Notes under the pieces: model-generated
What the model was told of the DNA's origin: nothing
Seen by the model: the letters and a program-made list of their open reading frames with translations, nothing else
Databases searched by the model: none
Origin: DATDEW01 sp046590205
Lineage (GTDB): Bacteria; Bacteroidota; Ignavibacteria; Palsa-1295
Direction of reading: 5' to 3'
Assembly: GCA_046590205.1 (NCBI GenBank)
Contig: JBKJTT010000051.1
Span: 1-18,014, forward strand
Length of the DNA stretch: 18,014 nt
Translations under genes and position numbers: made by a program
Shown: positions 7,230 through 15,300 of the stretch, in pieces
Layout: the number at the start of each line of letters is the position of its first letter
How positions within the stretch are numbered: position 1 is the first letter of the stretch

Positions 7230-7261
7230 CAAAAATACAAAATAAATGCCGAAATCACCAA
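7230..7261 (-). promoter_or_regulatory. Bacteroidota-type promoter for the lipoprotein-LysM operon
   Basis: On the minus strand TTG (7261-7259) is followed after 21 bases by TATTTTTG (7237-7230), an exact match to the TAnnTTTG -7 element recognised by the primary sigma factor of Bacteroidota. The spacing fits the known range of roughly 17-23 bases. Transcription would start near 7223, leaving a leader of about 50 bases with GAGGAG before the ATG at 7169. It lies in the 138-base gap between the ompA-like gene and the lipoprotein gene. Confidence 0.6.
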
Positions 7262-7307
7262 TATTTGGAAAAATAATTGATTTTTCTCCCAAAAACCGTT
7301 AATTCTG

Positions 7308-9332
7308 CTATTTTGAAGGTGTTGCTGCTGATATGGTAACAGTTCGACAATAGAACCTCCCCTCTGGGAGGTTGTTATCATAGAGCAACTCTGCCCCACC
7401 GATACCTTTTACTGTAGCATTTAATATACCAATTGCCTTAGCCGTCGATCTTGCTCGGTACTCCGAAAGTTGAAGATTATACTCAGGAGCACCAATTCTA
7501 TCAGTATAGCCAACGACCGTGATGTTCTGCTCTTTTGAAATTTTATCCTTGATAAAATCGGTGATACGAGCATTCGTTTTATTAAGCCCAGCATCATCAA
7601 AGTCGAAAAGAATAAGACTATATCGTGAAAAAACAGTATCTGCCTGCTGCTCTTCGCGTTTGCGTTGTATTGTACGTTGTGTAACTGCAAAACTCCCAAC
7701 AAGTGATGATGCCTTTTGCGAAGCTTTGTCAGATACGATAAGCTGATAATCGATCGTTCGCAACTGCCCCAGTGTCGAAGGTTTTTCCTTCGCAAGATTC
7801 CATTCATATTGATCGTCGATAACACTTCCACCTGAAAAGCTCGTCAGCCTTGTACCTGATTGTGTGACTGGAATTTCCCATGAAGCAAGTCCCGCTTCAG
7901 AAGTAACAGTAGGTATAAACCTGATATTGGGTAGTGATACGACACGAAGTGTATCTGTCGTAAGCACCGGCTCGATGATCTTCCAGTTATCGGAGGTGAT
8001 CTCAACGCGACGATTCTCGGCATTACCATCTTCAGTAGAGCTATTTGAGTTCTTATCAGGAAGATTACGAACTTGAATCCTCATGCGGTTTTCTTCTATC
8101 CCCCAAACATCACGCAGATAGTTTCGAACTCTCTCGGCACGAGCACGCGAAAGATCGCGATTGCCTTTTTCAAGTCCGGCATCTGTATTGCATCCAACCA
8201 GAGTTATTCCTGCTTTCGGATTATCTTGTAACCTTCTACCGACGATATTAAGAAGCTGATGATAGAGATTCAGCGTCTCATATCCATATAAATTTTCAAT
8301 ACTAAATCCATCACGCGATGAGCTAGTATACTTCGTATAGCGTTCAGGTAACTCGGATGAGTAATCATCAAAGAAAACGTAGTTAAGTATCGGGCGAAGC
8401 TGCGTGGAGATGTATTCCTCGACGACCACTTGCAATGGTACCTCCTTGCCTTGATTATCAAATGCTATCGCCTTGACCTCTGCTGAAAGTACCGGAGGCA
8501 CAACCGCAATCGGTGGTGGTGGAGGAGGAGGTGGTGGTGGTGGTGGTAATTCCTTCGGTGGGTATGAAGAAAATGTAAGCGACGCGCCCATTCGTATCTG
8601 ATGTGGATTCCACGTCAAACCTTTTACAATAGGCGTGAAGTCATATTCATACATCACTTCTGGGCTCAAGTTAACTGTCCCGTTTGCATTGAGTGGTATC
8701 TCGTATGAAAGTCCAGCGACACCGAGAATCAGCATCGAACTTGCGTCGGGAATCTCGCCGGAAAATTCATTTCTTGTGCGCTTACCGTTCTCAAACGTGC
8801 CGCTATTTTCCGGCTTTACAAGCTGTTCTTTTTGAGCATACTCTTTGGTTAAAAGATACCCACCGTCAACACCTATCTTGATATTGAATCCCCCGAACGG
8901 ACGGAAAGAAAGCATTGGCATAAGTCCGACTGTCGCAAGTGATGCATCTATCTGATGCTCAAATGAACCTTCAGTTGTATTGCCGCCCGTGATAACAGTA
9001 GTGGTTTGCTGGCTTGTTAAGAGTGCATTGCGAGATGAATAGCCGAGGCGAAGATCAAGCCAGAGAGATGATGAGAACGGAATACCTAAAAGTCCGCCGA
9101 ACGAGACACCGCCACCCGAACCACTCTCGAAGTTCTGACAACAATTGGGTACACCAGGGAGCTTGGCAAAGTCCGCCGAGTGGATATTAATATTGTAGTC
9201 CCCATACGCGCCATAACGTAAAAGCGTATTCGCATCTACTACTTGTTCTTCTTGCGCCAATGCGGAAAGTGCAAAGAGCGCGCTACATACAACGGTGATG
9301 TATTTACTCACTTCGACTATTGTTTTGGTCAA
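7308..9332 (-). CDS. OmpA-family outer-membrane protein with two OmpA-C domains
   Basis: A 674-residue protein. The signal peptide ends at ALSALA|Q (about 27). Residues about 35-255 alternate polar and aromatic/aliphatic residues, as in an outer-membrane beta-barrel. A pure 12-proline linker (263-274) leads to a first OmpA-like peptidoglycan-binding domain (about 315-447: YVFFDDYSSELPERY, VGCNTDAG, GNRDLSRARAERVRNYL, NRRVEI). An Ig-like spacer (about 450-555) precedes a second OmpA domain (about 572-668: ILFDFDDAGLN, VVGYTDRIGAPEYNLQLSEYRARS). The second ends CRTVTI instead of the usual NRRVEI. The start is TTG at 9332, overlapping the stop of the gene upstream; a GTG at 9311 (MSKYITVV) also gives a good signal peptide. 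Neither has a Shine-Dalgarno, so coupling to upstream translation is likely. The probable role is anchoring the outer membrane or a surface structure to the cell wall. Confidence 0.88.
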   Translation of the reverse strand: MTKTIVEVSKYITVVCSALFALSALAQEEQVVDANTLLRYGAYGDYNINIHSADFAKLPGVPNCCQNFESGSGGGVSFGGLLGIPFSSSLWLDLRLGYSSRNALLTSQQTTTVITGGNTTEGSFEHQIDASLATVGLMPMLSFRPFGGFNIKIGVDGGYLLTKEYAQKEQLVKPENSGTFENGKRTRNEFSGEIPDASSMLILGVAGLSYEIPLNANGTVNLSPEVMYEYDFTPIVKGLTWNPHQIRMGASLTFSSYPPKELPPPPPPPPPPPPIAVVPPVLSAEVKAIAFDNQGKEVPLQVVVEEYISTQLRPILNYVFFDDYSSELPERYTKYTSSSRDGFSIENLYGYETLNLYHQLLNIVGRRLQDNPKAGITLVGCNTDAGLEKGNRDLSRARAERVRNYLRDVWGIEENRMRIQVRNLPDKNSNSSTEDGNAENRRVEITSDNWKIIEPVLTTDTLRVVSLPNIRFIPTVTSEAGLASWEIPVTQSGTRLTSFSGGSVIDDQYEWNLAKEKPSTLGQLRTIDYQLIVSDKASQKASSLVGSFAVTQRTIQRKREEQQADTVFSRYSLILFDFDDAGLNKTNARITDFIKDKISKEQNITVVGYTDRIGAPEYNLQLSEYRARSTAKAIGILNATVKGIGGAELLYDNNLPEGRFYCRTVTISAATPSK
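8512..8547 (-). repeat. Triplet tract encoding 12 prolines
   Basis: The plus strand reads (GGT)3(GGA)3(GGT)6, 36 bases, encoding twelve prolines between the barrel region and the first peptidoglycan-binding domain of the OmpA-family protein. Changes by slippage would be in frame and would alter only linker length. Confidence 0.9.
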
Positions 9333-12226
9333 CGTGTGATGACGAGAGATCTGTGCAATAGATGTGAAGGTGTTTGCAGAACGTACATATATACCCCTGG
9401 TGCAAGTGAATGTGCATCAAGATGAACGCTGAACGCTCCGGCTTTGCAGTACTCATCGAAGAGTTCTTTCACTGTTCGTCCTGACATGTCTGTCAAGATG
9501 AGCTTAACATTACCTTCTTCTATCGTTTCAAAATCAATTCGTGCAATTGAGTTGGTTGGGTTCGGGCGGCTTTGGGCTAAGAGTATTTCCCCTGTCTCAC
9601 TAAAGAGGCGGACACTGCCTTCTTCGCAGATACCATTGAGCTTTATCAAGCCATCGTAGGAAGTTACTGTGACAGGTTTGATGCCATTCGTCCACGTTAT
9701 CGAATCAACATGGATCACTGTTTCGGTAGCATTTCCGAGCGCGGCAATAAATTCTATAGCCGGAAGCTCGCCTGTTGTCTGTGATACATCGCGTGTACCG
9801 GCAACGGTGATCGTCCGAAGTTTGCCGTTAAAGACAGAAGTTATCGGCTGAGCAACGGGTACAAGAAGTGAGCCGTTGAACGTAAGAATTGCGATGTACT
9901 CTGTCGCAAGTGACTGCGGCATATTCTCTGATTCGAGAATGTGCAACGGGAATACAACCCGCTCTCCCGGTGCAGCAGAAAGCGTGTCGAGTTTTACAGT
10001 AATCGTAGGCGGACCAAAATCACGATAGATTGTTATCGAAGCAGTATCACTACAGCCATTTGAATCAATAACGGTTACTATATACCTTCCGGAATCGGTT
10101 ACAATAATACTTTGCGATATATCACCATTAGACCAAAGATATGTTGGGTAGAGTTCATTGCAATTTATTGTAATTGAGCCGCCTGTATCAGGAAGTAAAA
10201 TCGAAGAAGCTGTTAGTGTCGGTTTTGGCTTTTGATTAACAACAACATCAAGCGTATCCGAACTTCCTTCGCAGCCGGCAGCTATTGATACGACAACATG
10301 ATACTTTCCTGCTTGTGCGACACTGATAGATTGGCTTGTCTGCCCGGTTGACCATACGTATGATGAATATCCTGCATCAGCTGAAAGAGTGATACTATCT
10401 CCTTCACACAGCTTTGTATTTCCGGCAATCTGTGGTTTAATGAACGATGAGATCGTAACATCAATACTATCGCGGCTCACGCATCCTGCACTATCAACGG
10501 TAACTTCAAGATAGACCTTCCCTACTCCTCCGCTTCCCCAAATAACACGAACTGAATCAGCAACTGCTATCGCACCTACAGAACCGAGTACACCCCATTT
10601 AATAGAGGTACCAACAGGGCGTACATAATTGTAATACGATGTTGTGTTCTCACAGACAACAGTGGGACCATCTATCCTTGCAACCGCCGGCTTCGAGACA
10701 ACAACTTTTACCGAGTCAATAAATGTACATCCGCGTGAATCGGTGATAACGACTTGATAGGTTGTGGTTTGTGTTGGTGATGCAAGTGGTGTCGCACTCA
10801 ATGGATTATCTAAACCAATTGATGGAGACCATAGATATGAATTACCGCCAAAAGCAATGATAGGTACTCCGTCACCATCACATACTTTCTCTTGACGCGA
10901 TTGGACAGTTGGTATGAGTAATGCGGATGTATCAAATTGAATTTTGTAACCGGTAATAGTTTTTCCGACTGCTCCGCCAGTTGCTCCGTAGCTTGTGTTA
11001 TTACATGGTACCAAAGGATTACGTACTACACCTGCTGATCCGCCTGATAGATTCGTCGAAACGTTTGCTGGTAAGGCAGTAGTAGATAATACTATACCAC
11101 CGGATGCCCCACCACCGGGACCAAAACAATGTCCCGGTAGATTTGCTGCATTGTTATCTCCGCCATTTCCGCCTATAGAACTAAGAGTTACATTGCCAAC
11201 AACAGAACCAACATTTAACAAGATCGAACCACCTGCACCACCGCCACCAGAGCCGTCATCCCCTGCCATTAGTGCGGTCTGACCATCGGCACGAATGACA
11301 CCGCCGGCAGATTGAATTGTATTTGCAATGATAATGATAATACCGCCGCCATTACCCCCGCTTGTACCAATACTATTGTTTTGATGTCCGCCACCGCCAC
11401 CGCCACCCATATATACTCGGTCAGTATATACGCCTAGATCTACACCGCCCTTACCACCATTCCACATGTCGATAAAATAATCAGACTGTTTCCCACCAAT
11501 ACCGCCCACACCGCCGTTGCTTCCGCCGCCGCCGCCTGCATTTTGTCCGTTTCCACCACCACCGCCATTTGATTGTTTACCTCTACCGGCTCCTTCATTT
11601 TGGACATATTTTGCAATTCCCTCGCCTTTTACACCGCCATATCCGCTGATAATAGGATACTTATACCCTATTAAATCTGCTACTTGTGTACGAACTGAAG
11701 TATCTCCACCGCGAAAACCCATACCACTCACATCAATATCACTTGAAAGTGAGAGGGTTCCAGATACATTCAATGCCACAACCCCGCCGACACTTCCATC
11801 CCACGGTAACGCTGTCACTCGTGATTGAATGTTTGCATTCCCGATTACTTTTGCGACACGGATAAGTTGAACGCCAGAGAGCACATCAAATCTATACGTG
11901 AGTTTATTTGTAAAATGAATACGATAGCCGTCAACACGGCTGATGGTATTAACTTCAAAGAGCCCACTTGAATGCAACGAAGTAATATCTCCATAAGAGA
12001 GTAAATCTGTCGTATCAATTTGTGCACCCTGCATTTGCATCAAGAACACCTCATCACCGACTCCAAAGCCTGTTACACCGCTCACAACAACGTAGTTATC
12101 GCATGAGTCAACCGCTACCACCTGTGTATAGGAGTTTACAATGCCTGAAAGATTCGTCTGTCCGCTTGCGCTAACGGCAACAAGGAGACAAAGATAAGGC
12201 AAGAGAAAAAGCGGGACTCGTTTCAC
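9329..12226 (-). CDS. T9SS-secreted glycine-rich adhesin-like protein with PKD/Ig modules
   Basis: A large secreted protein, likely surface-attached. The frame runs to a TTG at 12235 (968 residues); GTG at 12226 gives a cleaner signal peptide (MKRVPLFLLPYLCLLVAVSASGQ-like) with GGA four bases upstream, and I prefer it. Counting from the TTG: signal peptide to about 26; a beta-rich region to 170; a glycine-rich region about 170-430 with runs of up to 7 Gly and beta segments such as GGIIIIIA and GGSILLNV; four Ig/PKD-like modules about 450-513, 515-596, 598-667 and 669-737 (repeated YLWS/YVWSTGQ and DS-GC motifs); a cohesin-like Ig fold about 743-865 (PGERVVFPLHI); and a T9SS type A sorting domain about 880-968 (SRPNPTNSIARIDF, LILTDMSGRTVKEL, LAPGVYMYVL). 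The sorting domain is normally cleaved at the surface. The Gly-rich part may pack as polyglycine-II helices. The target is unknown. Confidence 0.87.
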   Translation of the reverse strand: MKRVPLFLLPYLCLLVAVSASGQTNLSGIVNSYTQVVAVDSCDNYVVVSGVTGFGVGDEVFLMQMQGAQIDTTDLLSYGDITSLHSSGLFEVNTISRVDGYRIHFTNKLTYRFDVLSGVQLIRVAKVIGNANIQSRVTALPWDGSVGGVVALNVSGTLSLSSDIDVSGMGFRGGDTSVRTQVADLIGYKYPIISGYGGVKGEGIAKYVQNEGAGRGKQSNGGGGGNGQNAGGGGGSNGGVGGIGGKQSDYFIDMWNGGKGGVDLGVYTDRVYMGGGGGGGHQNNSIGTSGGNGGGIIIIIANTIQSAGGVIRADGQTALMAGDDGSGGGGAGGSILLNVGSVVGNVTLSSIGGNGGDNNAANLPGHCFGPGGGASGGIVLSTTALPANVSTNLSGGSAGVVRNPLVPCNNTSYGATGGAVGKTITGYKIQFDTSALLIPTVQSRQEKVCDGDGVPIIAFGGNSYLWSPSIGLDNPLSATPLASPTQTTTYQVVITDSRGCTFIDSVKVVVSKPAVARIDGPTVVCENTTSYYNYVRPVGTSIKWGVLGSVGAIAVADSVRVIWGSGGVGKVYLEVTVDSAGCVSRDSIDVTISSFIKPQIAGNTKLCEGDSITLSADAGYSSYVWSTGQTSQSISVAQAGKYHVVVSIAAGCEGSSDTLDVVVNQKPKPTLTASSILLPDTGGSITINCNELYPTYLWSNGDISQSIIVTDSGRYIVTVIDSNGCSDTASITIYRDFGPPTITVKLDTLSAAPGERVVFPLHILESENMPQSLATEYIAILTFNGSLLVPVAQPITSVFNGKLRTITVAGTRDVSQTTGELPAIEFIAALGNATETVIHVDSITWTNGIKPVTVTSYDGLIKLNGICEEGSVRLFSETGEILLAQSRPNPTNSIARIDFETIEEGNVKLILTDMSGRTVKELFDEYCKAGAFSVHLDAHSLAPGVYMYVLQTPSHLLHRSLVITR

Positions 12227-12241
12227 TAGATCCAATTATTA

Positions 12242-12249
12242 CAAATTTA
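12242..12249 (-). promoter_or_regulatory. Possible -7 box before the T9SS gene
   Basis: The minus strand reads TAAATTTG, matching TAnnTTTG. The nearest upstream TTG is only 14 bases away, within the hairpin arm, which is shorter than the usual 17-23. A start site here would leave a leader of about ten bases or less before the GTG at 12226. It is a weak candidate; transcription may instead continue from the giant gene. Confidence 0.25.
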
Positions 12250-12261
12250 TTATGATAGTAT

Positions 12262-12293
12262 TGCAAGAGTAGTTGCGAGCAACTACTCTTGCA
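12262..12293 (-). terminator. 14-bp perfect hairpin between giant gene and T9SS gene
   Basis: TGCAAGAGTAGTTG (12262-12275) pairs perfectly with CAACTACTCTTGCA (12280-12293) around the four-base loop CGAG. The hairpin lies seven bases after the TAG of the giant fibre gene. In the minus direction it is followed by ATACTATCATAA rather than a T-run, so it is not a textbook intrinsic terminator. It may be a 3'-end-stabilising or processing hairpin, a partial terminator, or a protein-binding site. The structure is certain but its role is inference. Confidence 0.55.
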
Positions 12294-12300
12294 GCATCAA

Positions 12301-15300
12301 CTATTTTGCAGATACAACCACCCAACGATCATCTGTATCACTGTATATCAGTGTTATGCAACCGTAACCCGCGACAACACCGACGGCAATATTAAGTCCA
12401 TCGCCGCATATAATTCTATTTGCTGCATTCGAGTTGTTATCTTGGTGATTAACAGTCATTGAGTTAGTAGACCCATTAAAGAGAATAACCATTTTACCAT
12501 TGACTCCACCCGAAAGACCGCTTATAGAAAAATTACCTGTTGCTGTTACCCGAATGAATGAGAAATTCCCTACGCTAATGTTGTGATTATTTGCTCCAGC
12601 ATTCAGCGTAAGTGTGTTTTCACGCATTGCCAGGTCACCATTGACATCTACTGTTGTACTCGCAGCAGCATTTGTATTCACACCAAGTCGGGCGTTCGTG
12701 CTATCGAAGGTGATCGTCTGCGACCAACTTAATTGCCCTGTAGTAGAACCCATCATCAAACGATGACTTGTTGCAGGAGCAGCAATCGGAAGTGTATAAG
12801 TAATATCAGCGGTCTGTGCTGCTGCTTGGAACGCTGTGTAGTTAGCACTTGCATAGGTAGAGTTGCTGTTCGGTTCATAGAAGCGAAGCTGACGTGCAGA
12901 GTTACCAACGTTACCTATCCAGAGATTCACATCACCAAAGTATGCAACACCTGTTTGAGATGAGATATCTGTGGCTGATGGGACACCGCCTGTTTGTCTT
13001 CCATTGAAAGCAAAGCTATTATCGCCAAGTGTTAAATTACCACCACCTGCAATGAATGAATACTGACCAGCGGCTGTGTTACTGAACCCGCCTGCAACAA
13101 CAGCATACTCATTGTCCCCTATCGTACCTGCTCCGTCACCTGCGCGATTATTCTTTCCTCCGAGCACGATACCATAGTTATCGGTTACTCTATTCGGATT
13201 ACTATCATCACCACCACCAAGTATTGAAGCACCATATGCACGAGTAGTTGCATTGAGGAAATCACCTGCAATCCAGTTCAGACGATGTCCGCCAATAAGA
13301 TTTGGGCTTGTGGTATGTGGTTCAAATCGGAACATTCGTTGATTGCCGCCCGTCGAACCTGCACCATGGTTCGCATGGATCTGAACAGGTACGTTGCTTG
13401 AAGAACCGATATAGTTTTGATTCACACCTGACGTATCAGCAATAGCAAGGTTATTACCGGTGAGCAACCATCCCTGACTACCAACCGATGACCACGTTAG
13501 TGCTACTGTGTATGGTCCAGTACCAGTGATCGATTGTGCTTGAAGCGCACTACCTGCGGAACTCGGCTGGGTTGTCGGAAGAACATAGGTTATATCATTT
13601 GTTTGAACACCAGCACGAATAGCTGAGAAGTTAATCCCTGCTGGCGGGAATGCTCCGGCACCACCATTATTTGCTTCGAAGAAACGCAGATCACTTGCGG
13701 TATTATTATTATTGGCAAGCCAAAGATTTGTATTTGCGAATACTGCCGTGTTACCGTCGCTGATTGACATTGCAGTTGTACCTGCATTATACCCAACGCT
13801 GTAGTTACCAGAGAGAGTAAGTCCACGTCCGCCGAGAACGGTATTATAGGAGCCGCTTGCAGTATTTCCGTTACCACCTACAATAGAGCTATGGGTGGCA
13901 GAGATAGTATTCGCAAGTCCGCCTCCAACTACAGAATACGTTGCAGATGTACCAATCTCATTATTTTCACCACCACTTATGACAGAGCCTGTTGCGCCAG
14001 CAACTTGTGTTACAGCAGAACGAGTTGCTTGCAGATCAATAGCATCGGTTCCGCGTGCATTACCTGTTGTACCTCGTTGGATACTATTGGTCGTCGTATT
14101 GAAACGAAGACGAACGATGTTATTTGTACGAACATCAAGAGCAACATCATCGGTAGTGCCGATAAAGTTCGTACCAGCAACAGTGCCTCCATTACCAAGA
14201 ATACCCCAACTTGCACCACCCGCAGGTGTTGACCATCCGAGAGTAACTGCATACGGACCCGCTCCGGTGATAGCTGTTGCCGTCATTACTTGGTTCGCTG
14301 TTGGCAACACTGTTGGCAGCGTGTAATTATATGTCGCCGTTTGTGTACCAGCGGCAAATGTTGAGTTGAAAGTAGCTGCCGGGTTCATAAATTGAAGTTG
14401 TGAGGCAGTACCGATGTTATTCGAGAGCAGAAGATTGCCATTGCGCACTTCAAGTTTTTCCGCTGGTGTTGGATTACCGATACCTGTGCGGCCTAAAGCC
14501 GTAACGACAAACGGCGAGCTTGCCCCTGCTGCGTCATAGAATATTGCATTACGAGTACCCGCACCAGTTGTGATATCCTGAACGTACACGCCTGTGAAGT
14601 TCGAGATCGTACCTGCAGTAAAATGAGAGGCATCGAACGGATTATCAACTCGGAAGCCATATCCGTTGGTGATCGTAGCACCCGAAGTAAGCATATAAAG
14701 ATCAGCACGGACGGCTACAGCACTGGTAATCGTTGTATTCGATCCGGCTGATTGAACATACACTCTTCCTGTCAGACCGTCAAGCGCAGAATGCGTTGCA
14801 TTTGCCGTTGAACTTCCCACAGCAACTAACCCGATGACGCCGCGTGCTGCATTTGTACCTGCTCCTTGAAGCGAGGTAATTGCAACGACAGAGCCATCAA
14901 CTTGACTTCCTGCGCCAAGAGCACCACTATTAGCAACGTTATATTGAATTTCCATTCCGTTTGAATAAACACCCGGATCCGAGTTCAATGTAGCATATAT
15001 ATATGCTCCGTGACGTTGGGTTGCGGTGCCGGGAAGCGTACTATTGACTGTAAACTGTGCGAGGTTCGTTGTGCTTGTACCAATAGCTACTGTACCACCT
15101 GAGGCGATACGCATACGTTCGGCACCGTTGCTTCGGAATACCACGTCATAGTTATTATTTGAACCGAAGAACTGCGTTGGGCTTGATGAAGAAGCACCTG
15201 TGAGTGTGTTGCCGGTTAATTGCCATGACGGAGGGGCAAATGTTGCAGGGTCAACCCATATAGGTGTTACTCCTACTCCTTGTGAAGCAAGGACAAAGCC

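Larger units (their letters stand above)
12725..15235 (-). repeat. Three-cycle fibre module (X ... Y) in the giant protein
   Basis: Module X (WxLxGN, then FIG/FFG plus S/T, then a RxR/RMR end) occurs at about 15235-15100, 14217-14095 and 13480-13320. Module Y (LRFYEPN-like start, QTADITYxLP, ITGxGPYxVxLxWS end) occurs at about 14400-14225, 13690-13485 and 12893-12725. Y1 abuts X2 and Y2 abuts X3, so the order is X1..Y1-X2..Y2-X3..Y3. The third Y lacks the ITGxGPY part and ends GQLSWS. Similar LRFYEP/ITYTLP pieces recur in environmental fibre-like proteins, as far as I recall; I know no formal family name. Confidence 0.75.

Noticed and set aside
7268..7286. Small AT-rich inverted repeat (GAAAAAT/ATTTTTC) after the OmpA-family gene
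   Set aside because: Only seven weak base pairs without a G/C core; too unstable to call a terminator.
10995..11828. Plus-strand proline-rich frames opposite the T9SS gene
   Set aside because: Proline runs are the reverse reading of the GGN glycine codons; the minus-strand frame has a signal peptide and sorting domain, so the plus frames are not genes.
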